The translations under genes were made by a program, and so were the position numbers. Below are positions 35,159 to 48,449 of a stretch of DNA of 64,000 nucleotides, piece by piece (the first letter of the stretch is position 1; each line of letters starts with the position of its first letter). The notes beneath the pieces are model-generated. The model made no database searches. It was not told the origin of the DNA and saw only the letters and a program-made list of their open reading frames with translations. The stretch lies in contig OY282606.1 in NCBI GenBank assembly GCA_958298945.1, forward strand, positions 53,891,920 to 53,955,919. Reading direction: 5' to 3'. The DNA is from Atherix ibis (taxonomy: Eukaryota; Arthropoda; Insecta; Diptera; Athericidae).

Positions 35159-35900
35159 ATACACTGCTCGACAAACGTTTGAAACCATGCAGCACATTTT
35201 TACTAATTTTTTTTATGTTTTAGGTTGTATAAGTGTGAAATTTTCATTTTGGGCACGTAACAGAGTAAGCCCAATTTTAGGAAAGGTGAGAAAAGTTTTA
35301 ATTTTTTTTCTTCAATTTATTTGTTGCTGGCTAGTGCTTTTCCCAAAAATATTTTTATTCACGAATTAATGGTTTGAAATTGAATCATTCAGTTTTCTTT
35401 ATATGTTATTGGAAATTTTATTAAAATTAGTTTTAATGGCATCTATAAATTTTCGTATGAGCCTTCATAAATTATTCTTGTCAGCATTTCTGACATTTTT
35501 TTGAGGAAGTTTAGATCTGGTGATTGTATCGGCTTTTGCTTTTTTCCTCGAAATATTCATTTTAAAATTGGTGCATTATCGTATTCAAAACTCCATCGTC
35601 CTTATTGTATTGTGTAATTATTTATTTGACTTTCCAGCAGTTGCTTATACTTTACTGCGGTTTGTTTTCCCGATAGAACAACAAGACTAGCAATATCGTT
35701 GTAAAAAAATACACTTCAGACCATAAATGGGTCAAGCGTACTATGGTGGCGTGAAAAAAACTTCCTGTTTGCTGTCTGCCATAAAAAACAATGCACACCA
35801 TTATGGCTTTTGCCTATTTGGTCACCAATTTTTTCGAAATCAAAAACCTTCGTTTTTAAGTTCTTTAATTTATTTTTATCTACTTCTTATTGTTAAATTT
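35159..35900 (-). pseudogene. Tc1-like transposon relic
   Basis: The left end, CACTGCTCGACAAACGTTTG after TA, is typical of Tc1-like termini. Minus-strand remnants, in order, are KVFFTPP, VLSGKQTAVKYKQLLESQIN, WSFEYDNAPILK (compare QQDNAPIHTSK), FRGKKAKA, SPDLNFLKKM (compare QSPDLNPIENLW) and IYEGSYENLDAIKTNFNKI near 35400-35470. These are the second and third catalytic regions and the C-terminus of a Tc1-family transposase. The N-terminal half and right end are not identified. Confidence 0.65.
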
Positions 35901-36099
35901 CACTTTTACTCTATACTGAAATAAAATAATGCTTCTTATCCCAAATAACTGCTGAAGAATAACTAATGTACCCAAACCGATATCGCATTGTCGGCATCCA
36001 TTTTTCAACAAATAAATTTAAAAAAAAGATGGGAATTTTTCTAAAATAAAAACAAAAATAATTCTACATCAATACAAGTCTCAACAATAAAAATGTTTG

Positions 36100-37081
36100 C
36101 AAATATTTTTCCAATCGTCGAAGCACTTCAAAAAATCAATTTAAGCGATATTGTTCAGCTCCTCCTTCGATGCCATCTTTATCTCCTCAATCGTAGCGTA
36201 GCGTCATCCTTTCATGGGGCACTTCAGTTTCGGGAATAAGAAAACGTTACAGGTGGCCAGATCTGGGGAATACGGTGTCTGCGGCATTATTAGTGATTTG
36301 TTTTTGGCCAAAAATTCGCGCACAAGCAACGATGCGTTGCGTTATCATGATGCAAAAGCCAATTTCTGGCGGACAGCTTCGAGCAACTTGCGCATAACTT
36401 GCAGGTAATATTCCTTATTGATCGTTTTACCCTGTGGCAAGATGATATACCATCACTCATGATACACCACGTCCCTGCAATCGAAGAAAACTGTAAGCAA
36501 AACCTTCACATTCGACCAAACTTGGCGCTATTTTTTCGGTCTTGGCTCATGCGGCAGCTTCCATTGGGATGATTGAGCTTTGGTTTCCACGTCATAAATA
36601 TTAGCCCATGATTCGTCAGCAGTTATGACCCTCTGGAGCAAATTTGGGTCGTCGCGGACAGAGTCTTACCGCTCCTTAGCAATGTTAATGCGATGCTTGA
36701 GCAATTTTGGTACGAATTTCGCGGCAACCCGTCTCACGCCCATGGCACGAGCCAATCAATATGTTTAGGTCCTCAGCAACTTTCTAAGTCAACATTCGGA
36801 ATGCGTCCGCACAATTAATTTTGTTTTTCACACAAAATTTGATACAGATTCTTTGATACATTTTTTGGAATGGGCAAAAATCGAAGATGAGCTAAAACAC
36901 GTGCAAGCAAAGCAGATGTCAAAAATTAACTGAACATTCCAAATGGCGGAACTTGTCGGCATAAGTGAGAGACATGAGTACCAATATAACAACAGACATG
37001 AGTACCAACAAAACAATCGAAAATCGAATATACGTAACCCGCGGAAATTCAAAATTCGCAATACTTTTTGAACAGACCTCG
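36100..37081 (-). pseudogene. Mariner (ACGAGGTCTGTTC-ended family), deleted copy c
   Basis: The 5' end at right (TACTTTTTGAACAGACCTCG, TA 37082-37083) matches copies a and b. Internal deletions remove most of the DNA-binding region (near 36765-36790) and part of the second catalytic block (near 36330-36360, where LWKNKNW is lost). The 3' end is truncated at about 36100. Remaining blocks include a TADESWANIYDVETKAQSSQ equivalent near 36560-36620 and SPDLATCNVFLFPKLK near 36220-36270. The leader has a 23-bp tandem repeat (36972-37010). Confidence 0.85.
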
Positions 37082-37084
37082 TAC

Positions 37085-38490
37085 ATAGAATAAATGAATT
37101 TAATAATACAATTTAACTTATAATAATATAAAGCTAAGTGCGGTTATATGAAGTTATATCGAACTTCAAATTACGTATCTGTGCTTATAAAGAATAATAT
37201 ATTTCCCGCCAACGGCTTAGACCTATTCATAAAATCTAACTAATTTCTAGATAAATAGGTAAATATAACAGGAAAGGTACACATATGTACAATATTTTTT
37301 TGCAACACATTTCTTATCGATTTATATTTTGACTCATTTAACTCTGTCAATGATTCGTTTATATATATTTACACAACTTGTTTTAGAATAACTTTAGAAA
37401 AAACTTTACCAGATGTGTCCCTGGAAAAATTCCCATGAAAAATAAAAGAAATTGACTGTTAAAAAATATCTACAAGAAAAATAGCTCTAGATTCCAAAAT
37501 GGTATAGCGGGCACAGCAAAATTACAACATGAAATCAAATGTTGTTACCAAAAGGGATATTGTTGACCATTAGGGCATCTTACAATACATACATTAAATT
37601 TATAACAGCATACTTATATTATAACGCAGAAACTTCTTCAACTGTGTATAATAAAATATGTTTAAAAATGCAAAAATTATATACCAAGTTATGTGTTCTG
37701 ATTTAACAATATCGACACATGTGCACAATATATATGCTCTTTATTTTCAATGATATTGAGCTCGAATCCAGCTAATAAAATAACATTTAGCTATTGTCAA
37801 ATTGGTTTACGATTATATAGTAATTAAGAATTAATATTTAGCAAAATTTTTCCAAAAATTCTATAGATGAATATTGGAAATGGTTGTTTTAGTCAACAAC
37901 TTGGTTTTCAATTTATGATACTCACTCAAGTCTATGTACACTACAGTACCGGTTATAAATATTTTATAAACTTTATTTCAAGATTTGGGAATTAACATTT
38001 TGAAATTAAAGTATTTTTTATTTAGTTTCGAATAAATGTTCAATATGTTCCAAACTTTGTTTTCTTATCCTTAAATGGTATTTTCATATTTTAAATCGAG
38101 CATATTTTTCGAATTTCTTTCAATAATTTTTAAAATAAATTCATTACGATGGTTCAAAAACAACATTTAAAGACGAATTCTCAGATTTCCCAATTTGCAG
38201 ATGTTTAATATGTTTGGAATCAATTCCCGAATGGAAATAAACATAAAATACTAAAAATCATTATTCCTGACAATACGAATATGACAGAAAATTTATGTGA
38301 CAGAATTTTATTTCAAAATTGTTATCTATTTTTATACATCACTGCCTTCAAAGTAGTTTTCTTTGACAGATATACTTTGGTGAAGGCGTTTCATTTCACA
38401 AATAATAGTCTATAGGATCGCGCAGTTACAGTACGAAGGTGATATTCGAAGGAATTGATGTACAAGCTATGTGGAAAGTATACATATTGA
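37085..38490. other. A+T-rich stretch without recognised gene
   Basis: Nothing recognised. Near 38448-38500 GATGTACAAGCTATGTGG is repeated in part; the string TGTACAAGCTATGTGGA also occurs at 61797 in another mariner relic. Confidence 0.5.
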
Positions 38491-38559
38491 TGTACAAGCT
38501 ATATTTTACTTTAAACGCCAAGCAACTATCCAACATTTCCACTTGATTCGTTGACAAGT

Positions 38560-39526
38560 TTATACGTGGTTTACACGATTTAAAAATGGTCGTAAAAATT
38601 TAAATGACGACCTAAGGCCAGGTCGTCCAGAAGGTAGTAATCGTGCTGAATTGGTGGAAAAAGTGCAGAATGTTGGCTGAGGAATTAAATACGAGTAAAA
38701 ACACTATTTGGAGAATTTTAATTGAAGATTTGGGTAAAAGAAAGGTTTGTGCGCGTTTTATTCCACATGAATTAAATGAAGATCAAAAAATCGCTCGTAT
38801 GGAGCATTGCAAAGACATTGTTGAAACTGCTGAAAATGATCCAGACTTTCTTGGTTCTTTAAATAACTGGTGATGAGTCATATGATTCGATGATAACTGG
38901 TGATGAGTCATGGTGCTTTAAATATGACCCTGAAACTAAGCGTCAATTTGCTGAATGGAAGTCCAAAGGCAAGCCAAAACCAAAAAAATTCCGTTTTCAG
39001 AAGTCTCGAATCAAGACAATGTTGATTACTTTTTATGATTCGAAGGGTATTGTCCACAAGGAATTTGTTCCAGAAGGTCGAACTGTTAATGGAGAATACT
39101 ATTTAGGCGTTGTTGATCGCTTGTGGAAAAGAATTGGTCGTGTTAGACCTGAATATCCAGCAGGAAAACAGCTGTTTTTATTGCACGATAATGCACCACC
39201 TTACAAGACCAAAAAAGTGAACGAATTTTTGATGAAAAAATGGATTTCTCTCACCAACTACCCTCCGTATTGGCCTGATCTATCACATGTGACTATTTTT
39301 TATTTCCAAAACTGAAAACTAAGATAAAAGGAGCATTTTATGATGATATCCCAGCCATTCAAGCAGCCGTAACCGAGGTGCTGAAGAACATTCCTATAAA
39401 TGACATAAAAAACTCTATGCATGCGCTGGCTGATCGTTCCAAACGTTGTATTGAGTCTAATGAAACCTATTTTAAATAAATAATAACTTTCTATATCCAA
39501 AAAGTTCGGTTATTTTTGGGACACAC
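38560..39526 (+). pseudogene. Mariner relic (GTGTGTCSCAAAAATAAC-ended family), copy 1
   Basis: It begins with VYTWFTRFKNGRKNLNDDLR (38565 on), then LAEELNTSKNTIWRILIEDLG, CARFIPHELNEDQKIARM, MITGDESWCFKYDPETKRQF (first Asp), FVPEGRTVNGEYYLGVVDRL, LFLLHDNAPPYKTKKVNEF (second Asp), YPPYWPDLSH (third region, damaged by a frameshift at about 39290), then FPKLKTKIKGAFYDDIPAIQ and CIESNETYFK with a stop at 39477-39479. The right end reads TTATTTTTGGGACACAC. The N-terminal 20 or so codons and left end are missing. About 25 codons between VEKV and LAEEL are partly deleted. A 19-bp segment is repeated 30 bp apart (38863 and 38893), duplicating ITGDES. Confidence 0.85.
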
Positions 39527-39529
39527 AAG

Positions 39530-39830
39530 TCTTATTGAATCAAAAATCCAAAACTTTGATTAATCACCCTTCAATAGTTTGTTCCAATTTTTTTTAAAAT
39601 AAATATTTGTTTTTTTATCACTACTCATCTTGTCAGCTCTGCTATTCTTTACTGACAGCTTACCAAACGCATACTGAATATTTTCTATGAATATAAAAGA
39701 TTATTTATTTTGTGGTTTGGAAAGTACGATCATATTATTTACAAATTGTTAAATAAATATTATATTTAATACGACAATTAGGATTTGTCATTTTACATTA
39801 TGGATTTACTAAGCGATCATGAAATGCACA
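39530..39830. other. A+T-rich gap
   Basis: Nothing recognised. Confidence 0.5.
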
Positions 39831-39834
39831 ACAG

Positions 39835-40050
39835 GCTTTAGATGATAACTTTTCTTCAGCGATAAGGCTCATTTCTCTCTCGGTAGTTACATCAATCCAA
39901 GAAGAATGACAGACGGTTACCATCAATTCCAAATTCTATGACCATATGATAATAAATTGTTTTTAGCCTTAACTTAAAGATCTTAGTCTGAACTATATGT
40001 GGTTTTAACAAAACGGTTCCACAATCCACACAACAAGACCATATTGCCTC
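39835..40050 (+). pseudogene. DD41D-like transposase relic, fragment
   Basis: Frames read FSDKAHFSLGSYINPRRMT (compare FSDEAHFxLGGYVNKQNCR), then with stops and shifts GFNKTVPQSTQQDHI (compare WFQQDGATCHTARxxI). Only the two first catalytic regions are recognisable. A 22-bp-arm hairpin follows at 40055-40102. Confidence 0.5.
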
Positions 40051-40054
40051 CATC

Positions 40055-40102
40055 ATTTTATGTTGAGTAGAAGATAATTCTATCTTCTACTCCACATAAA
40101 AT
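40055..40102. repeat. Inverted repeat, 22-bp arms, 4-bp loop
   Basis: Arms 40055-40076 (ATTTTATGTTGAGTAGAAGA TA) and 40081-40102 pair with a single mismatch. The loop is ATTC. It abuts a transposase relic. Confidence 0.9.
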
Positions 40103-40104
40103 AA

Positions 40105-41420
40105 AAACTCTGCATAAAAGTATTGATCAAATCATTTTCCTAAGTACGAGTGTAAGCTTCGCATTATTATATTTTGTTATAGTATTGTAAAATATTTTCA
40201 AAAATTATTACAATGTGCCTATTCAAATTTTCCAAAGTAGCTTCTGTGACAAAATAAAATTATATCAATATAATCGCACATCATTGTCACTTTATTCAAT
40301 TTTCCTTGATCCGTCAATTCTTTTGGCTCAATCTTTCTTTTATACTGTATCCGAAAAATCCATGAAAATCAACGAAATCGCAATGGAATCACTGTTGACT
40401 TATCCGTTGATACGGTTTATTGATTCTACTTATTTTTGCTTCCACAATTTATGATTGTCATGTAAAATATTATTGGTTTCGTACGTAGTATTTGTTTTTC
40501 AATTTTTCGAGTATAAATCATTTTCAATATATTTGAATAATCTTCTACATAAATCAATTAAATTCTCTTTGAGTTTTATTATACTTTAAAAAATTTAATA
40601 TGCATATATTGTATATATATGCGTGTACATCTCAATGACCTTTGAATCGACTTTATATTGGATATGAGGACATTGATACATTCAATTTCTATTCACAGTA
40701 AAAATATCGAAATTTTAAGACAACTTGATTGCACATAAGGTAAAAGTTCTTCATCTCTTTTATTCTCGCTCCCGTTATTCAAATATAATTTTAATTAGTA
40801 TGCATTTTATTGTTGTATACTATAAGAAAAAATTCTATTTGGCTCAAAACATATTGTTCAAAAATACAACTATTGAGCAAAAATTTACAATTAACTAAAA
40901 TTTTTTGCTCACTAGCTCAGCTAATAAGATTAACCACTTACAGTTCATTTTTGTAGGTAAAATATCGAATTCTTTTCATTTTCTTCTGCGTCGGATTTTT
41001 AAGCTATGGTATAGTTTTAAAAAAATGGACACTAGAACTGAATAACTGCCTCTGTTGGCTGTTTTTTTTGAAAATAAAAAATTCAAATGCTCTAATTAGC
41101 CAGATTTGACATAAATAAATATATTTCTTGTCTACTCTTATTTACAGTTCTGGTAACAAAACTTGTTACTAGATTAACATCTTTAGACTTGAGTTATTTT
41201 GAATACACTATTCAGTTGAGTAGAAAGCCTTTATTTGAAACTCTATCCAAATTTTTTCAATAGTTAAAAAACTTCATTTTAAAAATCTACCTAATTTGGT
41301 AACAGTTTTCCTACCAAAATGAACGAAATCTAAAAAATTGGCACGAACATCTGATGATTAACCAAACGAAGCTACTGAAGCTTCTTCCTTAAGACAAAGA
41401 TCCTGTCTGAAAGGTATATT
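40105..41420. other. A+T-rich stretch without recognised gene
   Basis: Nothing recognised. Confidence 0.5.
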
Positions 41421-41424
41421 TTCG

Positions 41425-41570
41425 ACATATTTGTTTGTTTGTATTCAAATAACGTTAGTACTGAAATGTATATTCTGAGCGATATGACACAAAAAAACAT
41501 TTGGTCATATGCTAAGCCGTCATCGGAAACAAGTACGTTAGCCACGCTAAGTGATTATTTTACTGCTGAA
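41425..41570 (-). repeat. SINE-like fragment sharing the tail of copy 3
   Basis: The plus-strand string AACGTTAGTACTGAAATGTA and the following bases to GACAC match the reverse complement of 52690-52760, the tail of SINE-like copy 3. The opposite side (about 41535-41568) resembles the tRNA-like head (CAGTAAAATAATCACTTAGC, then GTG), but no B box remains. It is a degraded copy. Confidence 0.5.
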
Positions 41571-41689
41571 ATAAAGGGTTTTCGAATAAGAGTAATATGA
41601 TTTTTTTTTTTTAAATATACTAATTGTTAAGGAAATTTATATGTTTTTTATTTAATGTGAAGTACAATCGATAAAATTAAGTTCTGAAT

Positions 41690-42650
41690 AAAACGTCACT
41701 CAAATGGCCTCCACAACTTCTTTTAAAAGAACGAATTCGTTGAACCCAATTTTCGAGCACTTTTTCCACTAAATCAAGTCGTATGTCATGTGTAGCACGT
41801 TCAATATTGACTTCTTAAGCTTGAAGAGAGTCTGGTTTATTGCTAAATACCAATGACTTCAAATAACCCCACAAGAAATAGTCTAATGGTGTTAAATCAC
41901 AACTTTTTGGAGGCCATTCAATGTCACAATTTCTTGAAATAATCGAATCTCCAAACTTTTCTCGCAATAATTCGGTTGTTGCACATACTGTGTGGCACGT
42001 ACACGAAGATTAGTGCAAATAGATGCTTTCATCATTTTTGCATAATTATTGCTCTATTTCAGGGATGGCGCAAAAGTAGGTTTTCATCAAATCGATTGGT
42101 TCTTTTGCAGTGTGGAACGTAGCGATCCTGTTGAATCCACAAATCGTCGATATCCATGTCATCAATATATAATTAGCGAAATTTCGACGTTGAAAATAAT
42201 TTGGTGACTGTAGTTTCTTGAACTAATTGGACTTTATAAGTATTCAAGGCTTAACATTGTGCATGTGGTCATGGCGAGCAGGGCTAATCGTTGAGAACGT
42301 CGTAAACCCGATATAACTGTATCATCTACAACACTTTTACTAACCGAAGCAATGTTTTCAGCTGAACAGCCTGTATGAACCCCTGTTGTTGATAGTATGT
42401 TTTGTACCAAACCAGTAAACTTAAATTTAGCTGTTAAATTTTTGATTGCAGGATCAGGTAAATGATTATTACGAACAAAAAAAAAATTTAACCAATTTTC
42501 TAATGGATTTGATTTATTTTGATACATTTTTTTTACAAAATTGCAGACATTATAACAAATGGTATAGGTTTGGGTATGAACATGTCGAAAAACTGAATAA
42601 CAAAGCTGTCAACATAGCCAATTGAAACTCTATTAAAAAACAGTTTTATT
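41690..42650 (-). pseudogene. DD41D-like transposase relic, second family, copy 2
   Basis: The minus strand has the N-terminal helix-turn-helix region (HLPDPAIKNLTAKF, GLVQNILSTT, SAENIASVSKSVVDD) at 42234-42527, then IDDLWIQQDRYVPH near 42100-42170, then TELLREKFGDSIISRNCDIE, WPPKSCDLTPLDYF and IERATHDIRLDLVEK to 41700. The spacing to the third Asp again fits 41 residues. The segment with the first Asp (SDEAHF) is deleted and a second-site piece appears twice, so the copy is rearranged. The leader at 42550-42625 is shared with 28790-28865 and 56258-56310. Confidence 0.75.
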
Positions 42651-42664
42651 TGGAAAGCTCGCTA

Positions 42665-44385
42665 TCTATGTGTAAGGGTTATATTTTTTTTAATTCAATT
42701 ATGTGCAACCGCACACATGGTTTTTCTTATATGATAAATTTTGATAAACGTTTTACCTAAAATCGTGATTGAATTTTAAGCCACCTTAATCAGGATTATG
42801 TCATTGACATTTTAGGAATAAATACCAGCACCACCAAATCGTTCTTTCCTCCATAAGTACAAATATTGTATATGAATTTTAAGCTTATAAATTTAGTAGA
42901 AAATTTGCCGTCAATTTTGCTCATTTTTGGAAGGAAAATGCCCATACTCATAAACCAGGACGAACTAGATAGTGTGTTAAAGTAAATCATTTTGAAATAT
43001 CCGACTGGCCTGCAATTCTCGGATCGACGCCTAATTGATTAATATTTAACTAATTTGAAGAAAAAAACAATTATTCAACCGGAATGCAGCACGAAAAATA
43101 GTAAAACAGTCGCAGTTTTGTCAGTTCATTGCCAAGGACAATTGCAAGTGTGGCTAAAGCGAAGGTAGCAGCAATAAAATACTTATTATATATTGTATTG
43201 TAGAATAAATCTACTTAGTTGAATTTTAATTAACTATATACAAAAATAAACTTCGAATTTTCCATGGGGTAGGTATTCAATAGTTTTGGCAAAAAATGGA
43301 TATTAGCTAGCACACTTCACTACCAAATTAATGTACTTGGAACGTATTCAGATTATAAATTATTTTTAAAAGAAATTTTCGATTGACACATTGCTCGTAG
43401 CTTATATTTTGACCCCAATCCTGAAGTACGATTTATTATAGGGGGTTATAATCAATTTTTCTGCTATTTTCATATACTCATGTAGGGATATATGGTATTA
43501 AGAATTTGAAATTAATTGACATTTTCTTAATTAAACAATTTCTTTTTACTTTACATTAATAATTACTGCAAACTTGTCAAAGTATTTATTATAGAAATTT
43601 TCCAAATACTGATTATAATAATATTGTTATTTAACGAACATTTGAAAGTTTGAAATACACAAATAAAATGGTAATCAAACAAGGAATTTGGAAGTGTAAT
43701 TATTTTAAAGAGTATGTCATCGATTGGGTAAAGTTTGGCGCCGCATGGACCTAAAACACTACAAATACCAGTACATATTTTTATGTGTACATAACACAGA
43801 TGAAATCAAGTTTATGTAAGCTCTCTCAGCAAACTCTATGATAATTTATTGACTAACTTTAAATTGAACTCTCAAATAGATCTTTCAACCAATACGTGTA
43901 TATGAAAATTATTTAGACAATATATTCACAATAAAAGGCAGAAAAAACTATATCATAAATTTATGTATCGACATTATATAATTCAAAGATATAAGAAATT
44001 ATTACAATAGTAACTTAAAATTGTTTAGAAAAGAATCTTTCGGCACATTTACCTAATTTTAAATAATGCTAAAATTCGATTAAACTGAAGAAAAGGAGCC
44101 TGTCTAAAAATAACTTAACGTGAACAAAATATACTACTGCCATAGAGTATGAATTATTCGTTAAAATATTATAAAATATTTATAATACGATTAGACCTTG
44201 TCGTAAATCTGTAATACATCTTCATTTAATTTTACTTTTAGAATCTTATCTTTATCTAATAATTACAAAACATTTTTTTTTGTAAAATAAAACATTGTTG
44301 CAATCAGAAAACTGAATTTGAATTCATTCTAAGAACTGAGTTTAAACAATATTAAAGTTCTATGCTTAAAAAAAAAACACTGCCT
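42665..44385. other. A+T-rich stretch without recognised gene
   Basis: Nothing recognised. 43080-43170 is slightly less A+T-rich but has no readable motif. Confidence 0.5.
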
Positions 44386-44389
44386 TTAA

Positions 44390-45090
44390 ATCGAATATGG
44401 CTTATATGGGCTCAAAACATACTTCACGAAGTCGAATTGGAGCCATATCTGGTGAAGACGGTACTTAATAGAAGGTATTCGTTGAGTTTTCTTCTTAAAA
44501 ATTCATGAACAATCAAAAACCAAAAATTGAACCAAGGAAAACATTCAACATCACCACAATTGTCGAGCGACTTTGATGTGATAATTTTGGTTTCAGTTCA
44601 TTATGGAAGCGCCGTTCTAAAGCCTTTTGACCACTTTGTATACCAAATTTATAAATCCATTGCTTCATTACCCATTATTATGTGTTTCATTAAAAGTAGA
44701 GTTTACAATGCTTTTTTTTAAGAAATTGTAGCTCCCACCGAAAAAGCCGTTCTTAAACGTATTTCTAATTAAAACAACATCTAAAATAGTGCAAACGGAT
44801 TCGTAAGACATGCCTAGTTCCTAAACCATCCTTTTTAAGCTAGAATGAAAATTTTCCGTCACCATTGTCTTTGAATGCTTTGTACCAGTCGTGGACTTGT
44901 GATTTTGATACAAAAGGACCCTAAGCCTTCTTTAGTATTAGCAATAAATGACCATTTTTTCGGCAAATTTCTTATTCGATTTTTTTTTTCATATTAAAAA
45001 TTGCACAGTAACAAAATCAATAACTGTAGACAAAATACGTAACAGAACGCTCCAAAACTCTACGTGACAATTATGATAGACACATTAGTA
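44390..45090 (-). pseudogene. Mariner relic (TGTCACGTAGAGTTTTGG family), copy 2
   Basis: Read from 45090 down, the leader contains TGTCACGTAGAGTTTTGG, as at 30325. The frames then give SQVHDWYKAFKDNGDG (helix-turn-helix), and after much damage PSSPDMAPIRL (third catalytic region, near 44440) and RYKxGxQ-like C-terminal codons near 44600-44660. The order of the last blocks is disturbed, so it is both decayed and rearranged. The first and second Asp sites are not recognisable. Confidence 0.55.
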
Positions 45091-45109
45091 CCAACTTAAC
45101 AGCAAATAT

Positions 45110-47475
45110 TTTTTTTCACGCGGTATTCTTAAATTTTTAAATTATATATTTTTAAGGTTTTATCATTCGTAGAGATATCATGTATGAGGGATAGCCTACA
45201 ATATGAGACCAAGAATGCAATATCTCAAAATATTCACTTCTTTCAATTGTATGAAAATTGTGACTTAATAGGTAAGATTTGATACATGAAAGGTGTATAA
45301 GGGAAAGAATCGCAATGAATTTTTTAAGCTATGAGAGCAAGCTAGATATACCATACGTAATTAAATGCGATAGAAATGGTTAAAAATATACACAAACAAT
45401 GTTAAGTGACTGATAACTTTTTACATGAATGAAAAATAAACGATAACAACAAATGTTCTAAAAAACCTTCATAATTTTCTAGTTAAAAAAAACTATACTT
45501 GAAAAATTAATTCAAATTGAATATATAAAATGTTAAAAAAACTTTTAAATTAAACAAATTTAATTTTCTTATCTAATGCTTTTGTTTATGTAAGAAAATG
45601 TTCTCATCAAATCATTAGAAAATTCTAATTAGCAAGGGTCTTATTTAATTTAACCCAATTCAGATTTAATCTATATTTTCAACAATTAAATCACAAATAA
45701 TTATACCGTATATAGCTGAAAGTTCAATAGTTTAAGAAATTAATGAAGGAGAAATTAGAATTGAGAACTATTTCCCTCTTAACATTGACTAAATTTTTGG
45801 AAGTGTAAAACTATGCCAATATCTTAGTTCTAAAGATGATAAACTTATTACTTTGAAAAGGATATAAATGTTAAAATCTCAGACTAGAAAAATTTCATAT
45901 ATACACAATATGCACAAATATATTCTACATAAATTACCAAATCCCCAATACCGAATATTCTTACTGCGTGTACTCGTGTCGTATAAGTAGATTCTGCGTG
46001 TACTCATGTCGTATAAGTAGATAGATGGAAATTGTTTGGGTTCACTTTCATTCGTACAATGCGATTGAAAGTTTCATGTTTAAATATTCAAACAGCTTTA
46101 TAGCCTAAAATTAAATAATTAAAATCATCAAGAGTGTTTACATTTAGACTTTTATTTAAATAATTTAATTTTACTTGGAAATTTTTCAGATATTTTCTCA
46201 AATTAGTTATAAATTTGATATAAAAAAATGATATAATATGTAATATAATTTTACGTGTAACTCAAGTAATATTAACATTTTTATTTTGGAATATAACTGC
46301 CACAGGTAACCCAAAAAAAAACTTTAAAACTTTTATAAAAATAGGAGCCAATACTTGAATGATAGAACGAAATATATTTTATTGTAAAGAACTTCTCAAC
46401 AGCGATATAAATGATGCATATAGCTTCACGACTATAAAATCATTGGATAGTGGGATTTTATTCGTATAATCCTACGGGTATAATGAATAAATAATTTTTT
46501 CATATTATAAAAGCAATGTTAAAGTTATATGTACAAGACTCAAATGTAAGCCATTTCTATTTACTGTCAATCTATTTTAAAAGTTTTTCTTCATGTCTGA
46601 TCGGCAGAATTACCAAAAAAGTAAATAAATAAAGATTTTTTCGCATTTTTTTTTTGTATATTATTTATTTACTTTTTTATTTTGTATTATAATTTTATTA
46701 TTTTCAGAACTTTATACTTTTAGCTTGTTTACTTGTTTACTTATTCTTTCAAAACGGTCCTCGCAAATTTCAGAATAAAACAAATAGTAAATTTCCATTA
46801 TTCTTGTCAGTTTTCAACTTTTTAAGCTGAAGCGTATGTCTTAATGGAAAATGTTTTTATCTCTTTGGTTAAATTCAAGCTTTTGTTAAATATTTTTAAA
46901 ATCAAATAATTTGCTATGTCAAGATTTTCATCAGTGCTGTTATTTTTAGAAATTATTTAAAATGACATTGCAAATTTTTATTTATATTTTACATGTTACT
47001 TGAATTAAATTGTTTTTTTTTTCACAAATAAATCTTTCGTAAGTTTAAGTTCAAAACTAATTTCATCAGAACATCCAAAACAGAATGAGATTACATTAAA
47101 ATTATTATTCTCTATTTAATTATTATTTGAATATATACCATATTTTTATTTATATTATTATTAGGGTATAGTGGCTACGCAAAACTTCTACAATTACTCT
47201 TAGCACAATAAATAAACAACTAACAATTATAAAAGCATGTACATAAATCAAATAAAATGGTAATAGTAATAATTATCAATCCTAAAGCCTACTAGAATAT
47301 TGATATTCAATAAATTTAATGTTTTTATCCTTTTAATGTAAGCAATATATAATCTAAGCACTTAATTTGGACTTTACTTAGAATCTCAGCTTGAACTTTA
47401 ATATTAAGTCTCAAAACCTAACCCTAATTTAACATGTAATTATAATATCATTTAAACTACTTTAAGTATAAATAG
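45110..47475. other. A+T-rich stretch; 30-bp tandem duplication at 45964-46023
   Basis: No gene recognised. The unit CTGCGTGTACTCGTGTCGTA, then TAAGTAGATT, occurs twice in tandem with one mismatch. Confidence 0.6.
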
Positions 47476-47845
47476 TATTTTGAAAAAGTCAAACCATTAA
47501 CAAGGAAACTCTTTAGTGACCATCAATATGGTTTCCGTAGCAATAGATCCACTGGTGATTTAATGGCATCTCTAGATATCGACGATTGCCTCCTCAAATG
47601 GATTAGACGTTACCTTTCGAACCATTCAATACAAATTGTTTTGAAAGGCTTCAAGTTTGAATATCCACCAAATAAATTCTGGTGTTCCTCAGGGTTCAGT
47701 TCTATCTCCGCCCCTTTTCTAATTTTAATAAATGATCTCTTATCTGTTACTTCTAATCCAATCCACTGTTTCGCTGATGACTGTACTCTCAGTTTTCGCA
47801 CTCGTTTCCTGATTCACGTCATTGCTCTTTGGCCATGGAGATGGA

Positions 47846-47897
47846 ACATATATCGGAAGTTAATGAGTTAATAAACTTATTAACTTCCGATATATGT
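47846..47897. repeat. Perfect inverted repeat, 19-bp arms, 14-bp loop
   Basis: Arms 47846-47864 and 47879-47897 are exact reverse complements (ACATATATCGGAAGTTAAT). It lies in the LINE gene just after the catalytic FADD block and breaks the reading frame. Confidence 0.9.
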
Positions 47898-48371
47898 GTA
47901 AACAGTAGATTCGAAACCGAATTGTCTAGCACTATCCATGAATAGCACTTGCATAACTGAAACCGAAAAACTTTCCATTCTTGGTATGCGTGTTAATGAC
48001 AACCTCAATTGGAATGACCACATATTTAATACTACCAAAAATGCTACAAAATGTTTATGTTTCCTTAAGCAATGCAAGAAGTTGTTCATTCCATGCGATC
48101 TCGCCAATATATACAAGGCACATATTCGTCCAAAGCTGGAATATAATTCCCATGTGTGCGCAGGAGCTTCTACAATAAAATATCATTGCACTTACTAGAT
48201 GGGATTCAAAAGTAAGTGACAAAATTATTAGGAGACAACAATATTACGGAGTCATTAGACTCACTGGAACATTGACGTTATGTCTCCTGTCTTTCCTTAT
48301 TTTAGTGTATTTTCCGTAAACAGTGTTCCAGTGATATAGCTAGTTGTATTCTACAGCTACAATTATTTCAC

Positions 48372-48449
48372 CAGTTTACCCTGAATCATCATCAGTTTAC
48401 CCTGAATCCTATTTTTCAATGATCATCAGTTTACCCTGAATCCTATTTT
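48372..48449 (+). repeat. Three short direct repeats
   Basis: CAGTTTACCCTGAATC starts at 48372, 48393 and 48427; the last two copies also share ATCATCAG and CCTATTTT flanks. Confidence 0.85.

Noticed and set aside
42796..42990. Small membrane protein on the minus strand
   Set aside because: No start context, homologue or neighbour supports it; such frames are expected by chance in A+T-rich DNA.
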